A DNA stretch of 64,000 nucleotides from Misgurnus anguillicaudatus (Eukaryota > Chordata > Actinopteri > Cypriniformes > Cobitidae): the NCBI RefSeq assembly GCF_027580225.2, contig NC_073351.2, positions 10,396,501-10,460,500 on the forward strand, read 5' to 3'. The stretch's first letter is position 1, and each line of letters starts with the position of its first letter. Position numbers and translations under genes: made by a program. This document shows, one piece after another, positions 21,625-33,101 of this stretch. The notes under the pieces are model-generated. The model was not told where the DNA came from and searched no databases. It saw nothing but the letters and a program-made list of their open reading frames with translations.

Positions 21625-22209
21625 GGGTGATTTATCATTAAAAACGAATGCTAAAATATAATGCATGGTTTATAAACAAGTACACACATTAGTGTAACGA
21701 CATTTAAGGTCTCTGCGGATAGGCAAGTGGTATTTTTAGACATCTTATTAGGACATATTTGAACACTACTGTAGGTAGGCAACTCTGTTAGGGCACGACC
21801 ATAGTGAGCCTAACAACAAATGTACAGTAAATGAATGGGAGTAAAGTACATTGAGAAATAATAACATGATCCATTATCTAAATGTGTTAAATATTCATCG
21901 AAAAACAATTTGTAACCCTATCGGTGAAAACCAGTCTCAAAATCAAAGATAACAAGCATCAAAGTTTCATTTCACTCATTAATTTCACATTGATTTCGAT
22001 TAAAATCTTTGACATGATCTTACTCATTCAGTATTAAAGATATCAATGTTATATTTTCACAGAATTTTCTTTACATTATGTAGGATGATTTTATGTAGAA
22101 AACAGTCAATCACAAAAAATGACTTGAGCTGGGTTTTCACAGACAGGTCACATTTGCTTGGGTTTTAAATACAGATTCTACCTCAGGTGATGTGTTGTCT
22201 TGTCTCCAG

Positions 22210-22250
22210 GGTCAGTTCGCTGTACTCATGAGAGTAAACCTGTACTTCAG
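22210..22250 (+). other. Candidate 41-bp non-coding exon
   Basis: Preceded by an acceptor (TTGTCTCCAG) and followed by a donor (CAG then GTAAGG). It lies on the same strand as, and upstream of, the B3GNT2-like gene, and contains an ATG that would open a short upstream ORF if spliced to 28634. Splice signals are its only support. Confidence 0.25.
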
Positions 22251-22343
22251 GTAAGGGCATGTCATTTTAATGAGACACTTGAGATTAGTTTTCCAATAAA
22301 TAAGCTTGCATTTAATTTTAGATAGACACCTTATTTCAATATA

Positions 22344-22346
22344 CGC

Positions 22347-22372
<26 letters not shown>
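22344..22372. repeat. (GT)n microsatellite
   Basis: A simple GT run, followed by an AT-rich tract with further GT clusters to about 22510. Confidence 0.85.
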
Positions 22373-22377
<5 letters not shown>

Positions 22378-22675
22378 ATATAATAAATATATTAGGGCTG
22401 GGAAAAGATTAATCGCGATTAATCGCATGCAAAAGTTATTTTTTGCATAATGTGTGTGTGTGTGTACTGTGTGTAATTATTGTATATATTTAACCACACA
22501 CACATACATATATTCATGACAGATTTTTTTATTTATATTTCAATTTTTTAATTTATATAGAATATATAAAAATATAAATAAATATATACACACATGTAAA
22601 TGTTTCTTAAATACATACATGAATGTGTGTGTGTTTATATGTACATAATAATGTGTATATATAATAGTTTGTCTG

Positions 22676-22720
22676 CTACTAGTAGTAGTAGTTGTTGTAG
22701 TAGTAGTAGTAGTAATAATA
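22676..22720. repeat. (TAG)n trinucleotide run
   Basis: TAG/TAA units in tandem (AGTAGTAGTAG and related). Confidence 0.85.
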
Positions 22721-22987
22721 ATAAAAAATAATAGTTTGAATTTATGCAGGTTTGTATATATTTCTATAGATATAACACAGACCAGAGACTTCTGAGAAAT
22801 AACTGATACGTGGTAACGATGCCAAACCACAATATCTTTATATAGTAAATCGTAGGTCATATACTTCCTAAAAAGGCAAGAGCATCTGCTTTTATGAAAT
22901 TTTTTAATGTGTAAGACACAATGCACACATGCGTAGCTGGTTTCACATGCATAAAACCTAATTCACGTGCACAAAGTATATATATTC

Positions 22988-23212
22988 TCCTAAGATCCGA
23001 GCTTTGGTTTGTCTTTTTTTCAGATGTCTTCCAGCTATTTTGGGGTTAAGAACCAATAAATATAATAACCAAATATTTTTCTTTGAACACGAAGCAGTGT
23101 AATTGTTCACATTTGTGTACAACAGGTTCCAGTTACAGAATTAAGTATTATGGTGCAAACACCAAAAAAATGTTATATCCACTTATGTGGACATTTAGGT
23201 CTTAGGAGGATA
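22988..23212. repeat. Short TIR repeat, copy 2
   Basis: Begins CTCCTAAGATCCGAGCTTTG and ends TTTAGGTCTTAGGAGGATA. Opposite orientation to the copy at 19595-19803, with the same interior words (AACCAATAAATATAATAACC). Confidence 0.65.
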
Positions 23213-23559
23213 TATATGCAAAAATTTACGTAAAATACAATTATATTCTGATAAAATACATCATACAAAATACGTCACAGATGTACAACTATTTTGAAAG
23301 TTTAAAATGCAAGTTTATCATGGTTTGTGAATGTGTAAATTGTCAACAACATGGTTTCCAGGTTTTTACTACAATAAAATCTTTATTAATTTTTCTAAAG
23401 GATCCACTTCTCGAAACAATAACTGTTTGAAAGACAGGACTTTCAGTCAGGGGCGCTGTTAGGGGGGTGCAGTATGCCAGCCATATGGGTCCACGAGAAC
23501 GCTAGAGGGCCCCACCGTCATCACTTGTGTTTTTTTTTAATCATTCACGTTTAAATGAC

Positions 23560-24552
23560 TAATACCCCATTCACACAGACCTCTGGTCCCAGAAAATACC
23601 CGTAAAATTGCCAGACAAGCGTCTGTGTGAACAAAAACTCGTTCCGTTAATCTTCTGGGATCGTTGCCGGAAAGAGGACCTAGTAAGATACGCGGGTAAC
23701 CCTCTGTGTGAACTAGAATGCCGTAAAGGGCGTGTCGAAGTGAGGACGCGCGCGTCATCATCATCACAACACAAGTTATGGTTCAGCTCCTTACAACGAC
23801 AGATAACATGCATATAAAAATTCACAATGAGAAATGTTGCAAACTAGATTGAAGCAGTTATCAGAAAATTATATATGAGACGCATAAACAATGACGCACG
23901 TGCCGTAGTGAGGACGCGCATGTCATGGCAACATGAAGTTGGTTCAACTCTTTAAAATGAGGGATTTACAACATTCACGACGAGAAATGGCAGCATACTA
24001 GACTGAAGCAGATATCAGGTAAGTTAGCTCGTTACTTACTGTGTTGAAACAGAGATCATTCAGCAGCATAAAAGAATATCGCGTCACGTGCTCATTTGAG
24101 CTATAATAAACGAAAATACCCGCATGTCATTCCAACGAGATATATCGTTCAGTTCCTCAAAATGCGGGTTTTAAATGCATATAAACAATCACGATGAGAA
24201 ATGTCTGAAAACTGTATCAAAGCAGAAATCAGGGAGCTTGTCAAATATCCACTCTGAAGCTGAGATCATTCACCAGCATAGAACTGTGCATTCACGCGCT
24301 CCTTTGTAGTCTTATCATAAACAAAAATGCATGCGAGTTGTTTCTGGAGAGAGAAATAATATATAATATGCAAACTTCAGACGCTGCGTAGAAGAGAGGG
24401 CGGGACTTTCAACATGTCAAGTGTCTTTCCGGGACCATCAGATGCCGTGTAATCTTGGCAGTGTGAACGAAAAAAACCTCTAACTATTCCGGAAAAATCC
24501 AGGATGCATTTTACGGGTATTTAACGGAATTTCTGTGTGAAAAGGGCTTAAC
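23560..24552. mobile_element. About 1-kb TIR element with internal tandem repeats
   Basis: The left end CCCCATTCACACAGACCTC and right end TTTCTGTGTGAAAAGGGC are inverted copies; subterminal CCCGTAAAATTGCCAGAC-type words are mirrored at the right. The interior holds about three diverged direct repeats of roughly 190-210 bp, each with GAGGACGCGC- or CATGTCAT-like words, CACGATGAGAAATG and GAAGCAGATATCAGG. No transposase. Superfamily not assigned. Confidence 0.65.
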
Positions 24553-24559
24553 ACTGTAG

Positions 24560-25980
24560 TAAAATGTAAAGTAAATTAATATAAAACTACTTTAAGAAAA
24601 AAAAAACAGCATGCAAGCATGACCTAATGCAATGTTTTACACTTGGCGGGTTCCCGGTGTTTTTTATTTAATTGTGTGGGTAAAAATGGGTATATGTGCG
24701 TAGACACAATTTTGGTTTGGGATCAGTTTGGTAGGTGTTTACAGTTACATTGTTACATTATATAAGTTAATAGGTAAACAAAACCAAAGTGTGCATGTAC
24801 TTCCAATGACGTCCAACCATGAGTCCTAGTCTCCATGCATTATTCTTATTTTAGCGATCTCTGTAAAATGATCACAGGAATATTGTTTGCTTTCATAGGT
24901 TAAATAGTATTTATTTTTCGAATAATAAATCTTTTTGTTTCAAAATTTGCAAAAAAATAATTTTTTGTCACAAATGCAAGTGAAATGCTCTGTCGAGCCC
25001 TACAAAATTAAATAAACGCACTCAACAGAGTAATTTTTATGTAGCTAGCTACACATTATGCTTTAATTCATCTCTAAAGTCAAAACATCATCTAAAGGAA
25101 GGGGTTTTGCATACCCCCCCTTGCGCTTCTGCTTTCAGTGTATGTGAGGATATTTATTGCCAGTCATATGAGACATTTGCCATGCCTACTGTTGCCTTTA
25201 ATATACACAATGTCATTGTTATGGGTTTAAATGCATGTTTATATTTGCAACTCTTTAGCAAAGTCAAGTCATGATGATTGTGTCTTTATTTTCTTTATTA
25301 TAGAACCACACATTTACCTATTGTAAATGTGTAAACTTTTTAACAATTCATGTCACCCACTTTTGCTCTTCAGCAAGTGATCTTGTTCATTTAAATGTGT
25401 AATGCATGTGGAGATAACATTTGCTTTAAATTTAGTTGCTTTGATCCATTTCTGTGTCCTGACAGACATGCCACGAGACAGGAGTAAGAGATTTTAAACC
25501 ACCTTAAACCACGCTCTCTCATCTGTCTATTATAATATCTTAAGTGTGTCACATGAAAGATACAATACAAAGCATGCTACATTGTTTATGGGTTTAGGCG
25601 CTTTTCTGCAAAAGGTGTCATTCACACCTAATTTATTTGAAGTGCACTGTAAACAAAGTATGTATGTATGAAGGCACAAAGGGTACAGGAAGGATACCAA
25701 AGAGTAGGCTTACTGCAGACAGAGGCAGCGTTGCCAACTTCTTTCAGTTAAAGGTATATACAGCTGGTCGCTAAATGTCACTATAGATGATGTCATACAG
25801 GTTATCTACATAAAATACCGGCATATCAGTGGGCAAGTCTCACAAACCTACATAGGTCATCAGTGTGATTTTTATTTTAAAATAAGAGCTTTTTTGTTAA
25901 ACGGTAACACAACTCCAGGGGACTACTACTTTCATTATATATTTTATAATATTTATTTAGCATTTTGTTTTTTAATGTAG
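24560..25980. other. Intergenic DNA
   Basis: AT-rich, with no recognisable gene or repeat ends. A short exon-like segment at 25467-25484 between AG and GTAAGAG is too small to call. Confidence 0.35.
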
Positions 25981-26003
25981 TTTACATTGTATATTTGGTA
26001 GTT

Positions 26004-26894
26004 CGGTGATTCTCACGAAAACTTGGTTTTAAAAATGTCAAGCATGAAAATGTAAAATTTGCTTAAATTTACTTTTTTTCCCACCAGACATTGAAAAACA
26101 AAGTCTGGAGTAAATGGGAACATTAATTTAAAAACTTTTACTTATCATTTAACACATTTTGTAACATAATTTAAAAAATTTGTCCTAAAAAATCTCATTA
26201 CCGCAACAGTCAGAAAACATCAACACTGACATATTTTCAAAATGACATGACAAACCTGAAAGAACATAATTTGGAGATTCTGCACATGCATTTAAAATCA
26301 AAGTATTATGCTTCTATTAATTAAATTAACATTTAATAAGCATCTGTTGCGGTAATGATAATCAAAATGTCGTGTAAGCATTCTGACAAGACAATATTTC
26401 AAATTAACTGTAAAAAAATGATCTAACCTGGTAGCCATCTTGAAGTAACTGGTCCATGTGCTTGGTCACTCAAAATCAAACTTTATTAAAATTCTGTAAA
26501 AAGTGTTGCGGAGGATGAGAACATCAGGCATGGACACATCATCTTCCTAATTTTTCTTCATTATTATTATACATGAATATTCAGTAAATATTTTTTGTGT
26601 CATCTAAAGTAGTCTAGCAAAACATCCATTTATTTTTTTCTTAATATTTTTGTGTTAATTTGATTAAATTACAACATAACGCATGTTCAAACACAGTCGG
26701 ACACATTGCGGTAATGAGAATTTCAGCAGAAAATGAGATAAAATTTACAATTATAAATTCTTAAAATCACACATTGTGCAAGGTAGAACACAGTATTGTG
26801 TTAATTCTGATGCTTTTTAATGTTACTATATTACACATTTTAAAGCTAAAATCATTAGTGCCGTGGTGTTTCAATGGTTTCGTGAGAATCACCC
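26004..26894. mobile_element. Non-autonomous DNA transposon with 4-bp target duplication, copy 2
   Basis: About 891 bp, nearly the same as 7571-8485 apart from small deletions. It is flanked by AGTT on both sides (26000-26003 and 26895-26898). The TTGCGGTAAT-type motifs are kept near 26200, 26345 and 26705. Non-coding. Confidence 0.78.
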
Positions 26895-27227
26895 AGTTAT
26901 GGACACATTATTGTATTTTAAATGGAAGAAAACACTGTTTTGATCTTAAAATAAAGCATTTTCCCTCTGTACATGACTGTGGGGACGAGCACTTCTGTGG
27001 TGCTTGGAATTCTAATTAATAAATAAAAATGAAATATTGCTAAATTGATGGCTCAAGAAGTTGTAATTGTTCAAATAACATATTGTTTCATTTTAAAATA
27101 TTAAAAAAATTGTAACCCTAAAGTATTTTTCAAGTGTAATATCTCTGTAAAGGCTAGGGACAGAAAAACGGACAGTTCCGTAGAATGACCCAATAATTAA
27201 TAAGACTAAAATTACTGCATACTCAAT

Positions 27228-28588
27228 CCTTAAGGCAGGGGTCTCCAACACGTCGCTCGCGAGCTACTGGTAGCTCGCGTCTTAATTGCAGGTAGCTCGC
27301 TCGTGGGTTTATTTATTTTCTGTGGTTATGGCGCATTTGGATGTCTAGTTAGTGTTACAAGCGCCTGTGGTAGTAAAGACTGGGTACGTATTTGACGTCG
27401 CGTTGAGCTGTGTAGATCAGCGTATCATATGACATCAGTAATTTAACATATATGATTTAAAAACAAACAGATAAGTCCGCGCACCCGCACCGGACGATCT
27501 CCGCAACGCTGTGAAGCCCGCGCAGCGGCAACCGGACGATTCGCGCAACGCTGTGCCGTCATTTTCGGATTCATTTTTGATAAAACGAAAATACAGTCGT
27601 CGTCACAGGTTCAATGGGTTATCATCTCATATTTAAACATCAAATGTCAAGAGATACCAGAGAGCCATACGTGACATACATGCACATTCCTATTATGAAT
27701 CCAAAAGCAGTAAATACTCTATGTTTGGAATCATCTTTCTAAATCTGATCTTTAATAATTGATTTTTTTATTCAAAATGTGGTATTTTTGGACGAATCCT
27801 ACAAGAGGTGATAAAAAAGTATAAAGACAACATAAAAGTTTTTTTTTGTTGTTGTAGGATGTGTTCTTTCATTTGATGTATCGTATGTTTATGTTTAAAG
27901 AAAAGCACTTTCTGGAAGGTATTACAATTTTGTGAAAAATACAAAAAATGCTTGCACTGGCTGGCAACTTTATAAAAAAAAAATGCTGGCAGGAAAGAGT
28001 TCAAATCACAGTGAGTGTCAGGATTTGTGTACGAATGAACCCAGATGCAAACGATGTCAGGGAAAAACACAAAACACTTTATTTGGACAAAACAAAAACC
28101 CACGATGAGGTACAAAACATGAAACACTGACAGATAACACTAAACTTTGACTTTGACTCTGACTTGAATAACTAGACACGAACACCAGTAACAGAAGACA
28201 ATGAACCTGCACAGAACTAAAGAAACACTGACATTAAATACAGAAAACCAAACAAGATAACGAGCGGGAACAGGTGATGGGAATAAGTAATATTTAACAA
28301 TAAGCAGGAGGACGGGCGGGGACAAATGACAAGACACCGGAGGCACATGCCAAACACAAAAACAAGGCATGAACCTCCACACAAGGCCAGGGACTGCCAG
28401 AACTCTGCCACCATGACAAAATACAAATATAACAAGACTTCAAGGCAGAGTCCTGACAGTGAGTTAATAGACCGGTGTCTATTAACTCACTAATTTAGGT
28501 ATAACGTGACACAAGTAGCTCTCGACCACTTTTATTTTTTAGAAAGTAGCTCTCCAATGGAAAAAGGTTGGAGACGCCTGCCTTAAGG
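27228..28588. mobile_element. hAT element with 8-bp palindromic duplication, hosting a solo LTR
   Basis: The element spans 27236-28580. The ends are CAGGGGTCTCCAAC and GTTGGAGACGCCTG. The duplication CCTTAAGG is perfect at 27228-27235 and 28581-28588. Subterminal GTAGCTCGC/GTAGCTCTC words occur at both ends. No transposase remains. A 443-bp solo LTR is inserted at 28016-28458. Confidence 0.88.
28011..28463 (-). mobile_element. Solo LTR (Ty3/gypsy-like)
   Basis: The LTR spans 28016-28458 with perfect short inverted ends TGTCAGGA / TCCTGACA and a 5-bp duplication GTGAG at 28011-28015 and 28459-28463. On the minus strand it has an AATAAAG signal near its end. No internal element sequence remains, as expected after LTR-LTR recombination. 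Confidence 0.85.
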
Positions 28589-28633
28589 GGTATAACTAAT
28601 ATGTAACTGATTTTTTGTGTTTGTTTTTTCTAG

Positions 28634-28828
28634 GCATGTGACTGAACCTGATATGGCGGGTAATGCAATTTTGAACAATTTTCTTCAGAAGTGAATCTGG
28701 ATGTGCGGATCATGGCTGTAAAACAAGAAACGTGCAAACATCTCTAGGGTCATTTTTTTTCATCACTTTCTGCTGAGACAAGCATCCTTTCATTTTCCCC
28801 AAGGTTTAGGATTTGGATTTGCATCAAA
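28634..28828 (+). other. 5'UTR part of the B3GNT2-like coding exon
   Basis: A strong acceptor (TTTGTTTTTTCTAG, ending 28633) precedes this stretch, which runs without a donor into the ATG at 28829. This suggests that one or more upstream non-coding exons splice here. Short upstream ATGs are present. Confidence 0.5.
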
Positions 28829-30136
28829 ATGAGAGTAAAGTATTCAAAGTTACTTATTTTAGCATTAGTTAGCAGCCTTTGCCTTGTCGTCTTCTATTCA
28901 AAGCTGAAGGATGCCATGCACACTCAAAGAGACATGATCAAAAACCAATCGATCACAGCGGACACCCATAGAAAACCCACAACAGCGGACACCCATAGAA
29001 AACCCAGGACTACTACAGTGAAACCCATCATTAAAAAGAAAAGCAAAAACAACACACCGCTTAAACTTCCGCAGCTCACTATTTCTGAGGATTTCATAAA
29101 GTTCATTCCGAAAAATGGAGCCTTCTGGAACAGAAAACTTCATTCTCTACTCAGGCAGTTTGATGTTGCCCAAAATCAAACACATGAGGACCCACGTCAC
29201 TGGTTTCGTTGTCAGCCCGAGAGTTTTGAGTTATTGCAAACAAACATTCAAGATATTCAGTCATACCCCCTACTCTATAGAGAGTTTCTCAAAGGCATGG
29301 AATGTCGAGATCCACCCGTAGTTATTGACCAGCCCACAAAGTGTGAGTCTGGGAATGAAGCGGAGCAGGTTTTCCTTTTGTTTGCAATTAAATCCTCCCT
29401 TAACCACTTCGAGAGGCGTCAGGCTGTTCGAGAGACCTGGGGACGGGAAGGCTTGTATGACAATGGAGTGCAGGTGCGAACGGTCTTTCTGCTCGGCCAA
29501 TCATTAGAGGATGATCCCAATCTCGACAAACTGATTTCACTGGAAGCTCAGCAGTTTCAAGACCTTCTCGTCTGGGACTTTCAAGACTCATTTTATAACC
29601 TGACGCTAAAAGAGCACGTGTTCTTCAAATGGATGCTTGATAATTGTCCTCAAGTGTCTTTCGTATTTAAGGGTGATGATGATGTTTTTGCCAATACTCA
29701 AGCGATACTGAATCATTTGCATTCTTTAGAACCTGAGCAGGCATCGTCATTGTACGCGGGGCAAATTATTTTTGATGCCACTCCTTTACGTGACCAAAAC
29801 ATCAAATATTATGTACCTCAGACTTTTTATGAGGGTCCTTACCCTCCTTATGCCGGTGGTGGTGGCTTTCTCTTTTCTGGAAACCTTCTCCCATATCTTT
29901 ACCATGTTTCCTTCTACATACCGTTTTTCCCTATTGATGATGTCTACACGGGAATGTGCTTTAAAGCACTTGGAATCACTCCAGTCAAACACAGTGGTTT
30001 CCAGACGTTTGACATTCGGGAACAAGATCGAGAGAATGCATGTGTACACAAAGACCTGCTCCTGGTGCACCAACGTACCCCACAGCAGACCATGAGACTG
30101 TGGAGGAACATGCATAGCTCCATGTTAACCTGCTAA
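28829..30136 (+). CDS. b3gnt2l: B3GNT2-like beta-1,3-N-acetylglucosaminyltransferase
   Basis: 435 residues in one exon. A short cytosolic tail and a signal anchor at about residues 8-23 make it a type II Golgi protein. A basic stem follows, then a GT31 domain: VRETWG (200-205), the metal-binding DDD (283-285) in FVFKGDDDVFANT, PPYAGGGGF (339-347) and PIDDVYTGMC (368-377). This family transfers GlcNAc from UDP-GlcNAc to beta-galactose and builds poly-N-acetyllactosamine chains. FVFKGDDDVF, PPYAGGGGF and PIDDVYTGMC together fit B3GNT2 better than B3GNT3, 4 or 7. N-glycosylation sequons are present (for example NQS at 39 and an NLT before the catalytic core). The stem has a 9-residue tandem repeat at 43-60. 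No frame breaks, so probably functional. Which fish paralogue it is remains open. Confidence 0.92.
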   Translation: MRVKYSKLLILALVSSLCLVVFYSKLKDAMHTQRDMIKNQSITADTHRKPTTADTHRKPRTTTVKPIIKKKSKNNTPLKLPQLTISEDFIKFIPKNGAFWNRKLHSLLRQFDVAQNQTHEDPRHWFRCQPESFELLQTNIQDIQSYPLLYREFLKGMECRDPPVVIDQPTKCESGNEAEQVFLLFAIKSSLNHFERRQAVRETWGREGLYDNGVQVRTVFLLGQSLEDDPNLDKLISLEAQQFQDLLVWDFQDSFYNLTLKEHVFFKWMLDNCPQVSFVFKGDDDVFANTQAILNHLHSLEPEQASSLYAGQIIFDATPLRDQNIKYYVPQTFYEGPYPPYAGGGGFLFSGNLLPYLYHVSFYIPFFPIDDVYTGMCFKALGITPVKHSGFQTFDIREQDRENACVHKDLLLVHQRTPQQTMRLWRNMHSSMLTC

Positions 30137-32640
30137 AAGACACATATTCACATTAATATTATTATGTTGAGCCGTTACTGTATGCTTCCTGAAACTATAA
30201 AACTTGTTTTGAATTAGAAAAAAACTCTGTAATGGTTTGTTTTTTGGACAAAATTAGGATTATGTTTGTTATTACTTATGACATCCATCTCCTATTCTAA
30301 ACGTGAAAAAATCTTAAACCTATATATCATTGGAAAGCTTTTGAAATGTAGTTTTTATTATCAAAGCCATTTAATGATAGAAATTATGTGGTTACAGTCT
30401 TGTTAAATGTCGCTGAACCCACATAAATGCGTTATATAATTTTTATATATTCATGACATAATATCCTATTATAAATCTTGACACACTATATATCACTGAA
30501 AAGCTCTAAGAGTGTAGTTTTCATATTTGAAAATATTTTGCACAAGTTATAATGAAGTGACAGTAATGTATCAATTTGTGACAAGAGTATGCAACAAACC
30601 AATGACACCTAGTGGCCGTTGTTTGTAAATCTACTACAGTTTTTATGATTTTAACTTGAATTTTGGAACAAAAATAGTTGAGACTTACAGCTTTATTTTT
30701 TTAGCATTTCTTGTATAAAACTTACATTTTTATGTATTTTATATTTTATATGAAATATACTTTACATCGTTTATTTTGTTTCTTAAAACAAAACTATAAC
30801 TATATTCATTTTAGTAAAAAACTTTTATGTGTCGTCTTTAAAACGAGACCAAGATTACGTTTATCGATAATTTGAAGGTGCTGCACATTAACTTTTCACC
30901 CCCCCCCCATTCAAAAAGTGTGATATTCAAAGATTTAAACATTTTGTTTAAAGGCGGAGTGCACGATTTCTGAAAAACGCTTTGGAAAAGAGAGTCGGGC
31001 TGACTACCAAAACACACTTTTAGCCAAATGGCAATAATGGGCGTGTCTACTAACAGTCACTGTTGCGTATGTGTGGGGCGGATCTATCAAAAGAAGTTTC
31101 AGATTCTATTTGGGTAGGGGCTGGATGATTTTAAGGGCCCAGGCACTTTGGAAGCCACCAGAGATAATTTTATTAGTAACAGTGATAGTAGTAATGTTAT
31201 AGAAATTTTAAATGTATCTACCAAACAGTTAAACCAGTAAAACAAAGTTATGACTTGTTTCAGCATTTTTGGCAATACTACCCCCCTGCCCCCATTCACT
31301 GCATGGTTTTGTCCAGTCGTCTGTAGCCTCAAGACTAGAGTCAGTCAGTTACTGGATATCAGTAACTAAAGGGAGGCTACAGAGGTCAGAGAGCAAGAAA
31401 ATAGGCGGACAATTATTCCAGTATTATATAATTTAATCACAGAGCTTCCTTCTTTCCGTTATAGCCAACCGCTACCTGATGGTCAATAGGTTACGTTTAT
31501 CACCACTGAAAATGATATGAATGTAATTTTTGTCCAGATATAGATCTTGAATTTGTAGACACTTGCCAGTATTCTCCTGTTAGCAAACTGTGCTAGCGGA
31601 CGTTTTGCTAACTACCACTGGATGCTAGCAGACTCATACACATGCAAGCCTCGCTCTCACCTGCTCTTTCACATGAAGTTTTCCAACTATTTTTCCAAAC
31701 CAGACTAAAGTCTCAAATCTATTTGTGAGATAAAGAGCATCACAGTTTGATTTCAAGCATTTATTTCACTACAATTTCAATCATACTCAGTCGATATTAG
31801 ACATATTAAGTGTATATCTATACAGAATGTTCTTTACATTATGTAGAATATTTTAGGTAGAAAACAAGTTAATTCTTTAGCTGGTTTTTATTATTTTTTT
31901 AAAGTTGACAAAAGGGTAACTTCTTAAAATGGTGATGGTGTTTAAAATGTTAAAGAAAAATGTTTCAAAGTACCTGTCTATAGGCAAATAGCAATGATAT
32001 TTGTCCTTATGGGTTTAAAAATGTAATGGGTAAAAATTCATTTTAATATACTGGTGCAGTATGAATAAATTTGAATAAATTTTCTAGCCAGATACACTGT
32101 AAAAAATACTTTGCTGCCTTAAAATTTTTGGTTGAATTAACTTGGATTTACAAGTCATTTTAACTTACTGTTATTTATCTTGACTAGAGATGAATTGTTA
32201 TAACTACAGGTGAGTTGTTATAACTTATAAAATTAAGTTGACTTTTCTCAACTATATTTTGTAAGTTGTGACAACTCATTTCTGTTGACATGACTTGTAA
32301 ATCGGAGTTGATTTAACAAAGAATTTGAAGGCAGCAAATATTTTTTACAGTGTAAAGCACAAGAAACCATTTTGAGAAGGGAAGTTAATAAAAATTACTT
32401 TTTTATTAAGTGATTTTTAGGTGTTTTATAGCGTTGCTGGATTGGATGTGATTGCACCCTAGTTATGATTTGTTATTATATTGATATTTATTTTTATTTC
32501 AAGGACCACAATAGAAATAAGCTAATGGAAAGAAAAAATAAATAAACTAATGGCTTTTTTGTGTGTATATCATCCTCAACATGTGTATGAATCCTTATTT
32601 CTGCATGTTTGTATTTAAAATGTTGTCAAATAAACAACAA
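30137..32640 (+). other. Downstream / possible 3'UTR of the B3GNT2-like gene
   Basis: Long AT-rich stretch without coding content. AATAAA-type signals appear only well downstream (about 32530-32640), so the 3'UTR could be long. It contains the MITE at 32095-32352. Confidence 0.35.
32093..32354. mobile_element. Mariner-like MITE with TA duplication
   Basis: Ends CACTGTAAAAAATACTTTGC and its near complement, flanked by TA on both sides. 258 bp; the arms mirror AAGTTGA/TCAACT-type words. Confidence 0.75.
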
Positions 32641-32759
32641 AAAACAAACAAACAGTGATTTGATAGAAAAGTCAAATGTCTTTGTGACTTAAAATCTGTA
32701 TTTGGACAAAAGAATGATGCTTCTGTTTACTACAGTATTGATTTGATGGACAAAGCTTT

Positions 32760-33101
32760 TAGGGGGCGTGCACACCAAACCTTGTACACCCACGGTGGGC
32801 GCATGTTTTCAATTGATTCCAATGGAAACTAAGCGTTTTTCAAATAAGCTGGTGCTCTGCGTTTTTTCCGCGCTCAGCACTGAGCATCAAGAGTTGAAAG
32901 AGATTCAACTTTGGGTGAAAAGCTCAGCTCGTCAATGTCAGTTCTCACACGGCCGTCCAATCACAGTGGAGGAGGGACGGGACAAGTATCACAACAACCA
33001 ACCGGCTCATAGCTCAAGTATCACAGCTAAAAAGCGCTCGGCTGAAAAAACAGCTGGCATTCGGTGTTTGCGTTTAAAAGTTTTAGTGTGCACAACCCCT
33101 A
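32760..33101. repeat. TIR MITE (GGGGCGTGCACACCAAA ends)
   Basis: The left end GGGGCGTGCACACCAAA is mirrored by TTTTAGTGTGCACAACCCC. Non-coding. A half-related end appears near 63690. Confidence 0.55.

Noticed and set aside
22540..22926. 128-codon minus-strand ORF rich in threonine and tyrosine
   Set aside because: It is built on trinucleotide and TATA/TG simple repeats.
25467..25484. 18-bp microexon
   Set aside because: It has flanking AG and GT, but such a short segment is expected by chance in this length of DNA.
28140..28435. Hydrophobic minus-strand ORFs
   Set aside because: They fall entirely in the solo LTR and are T/C-rich by composition.
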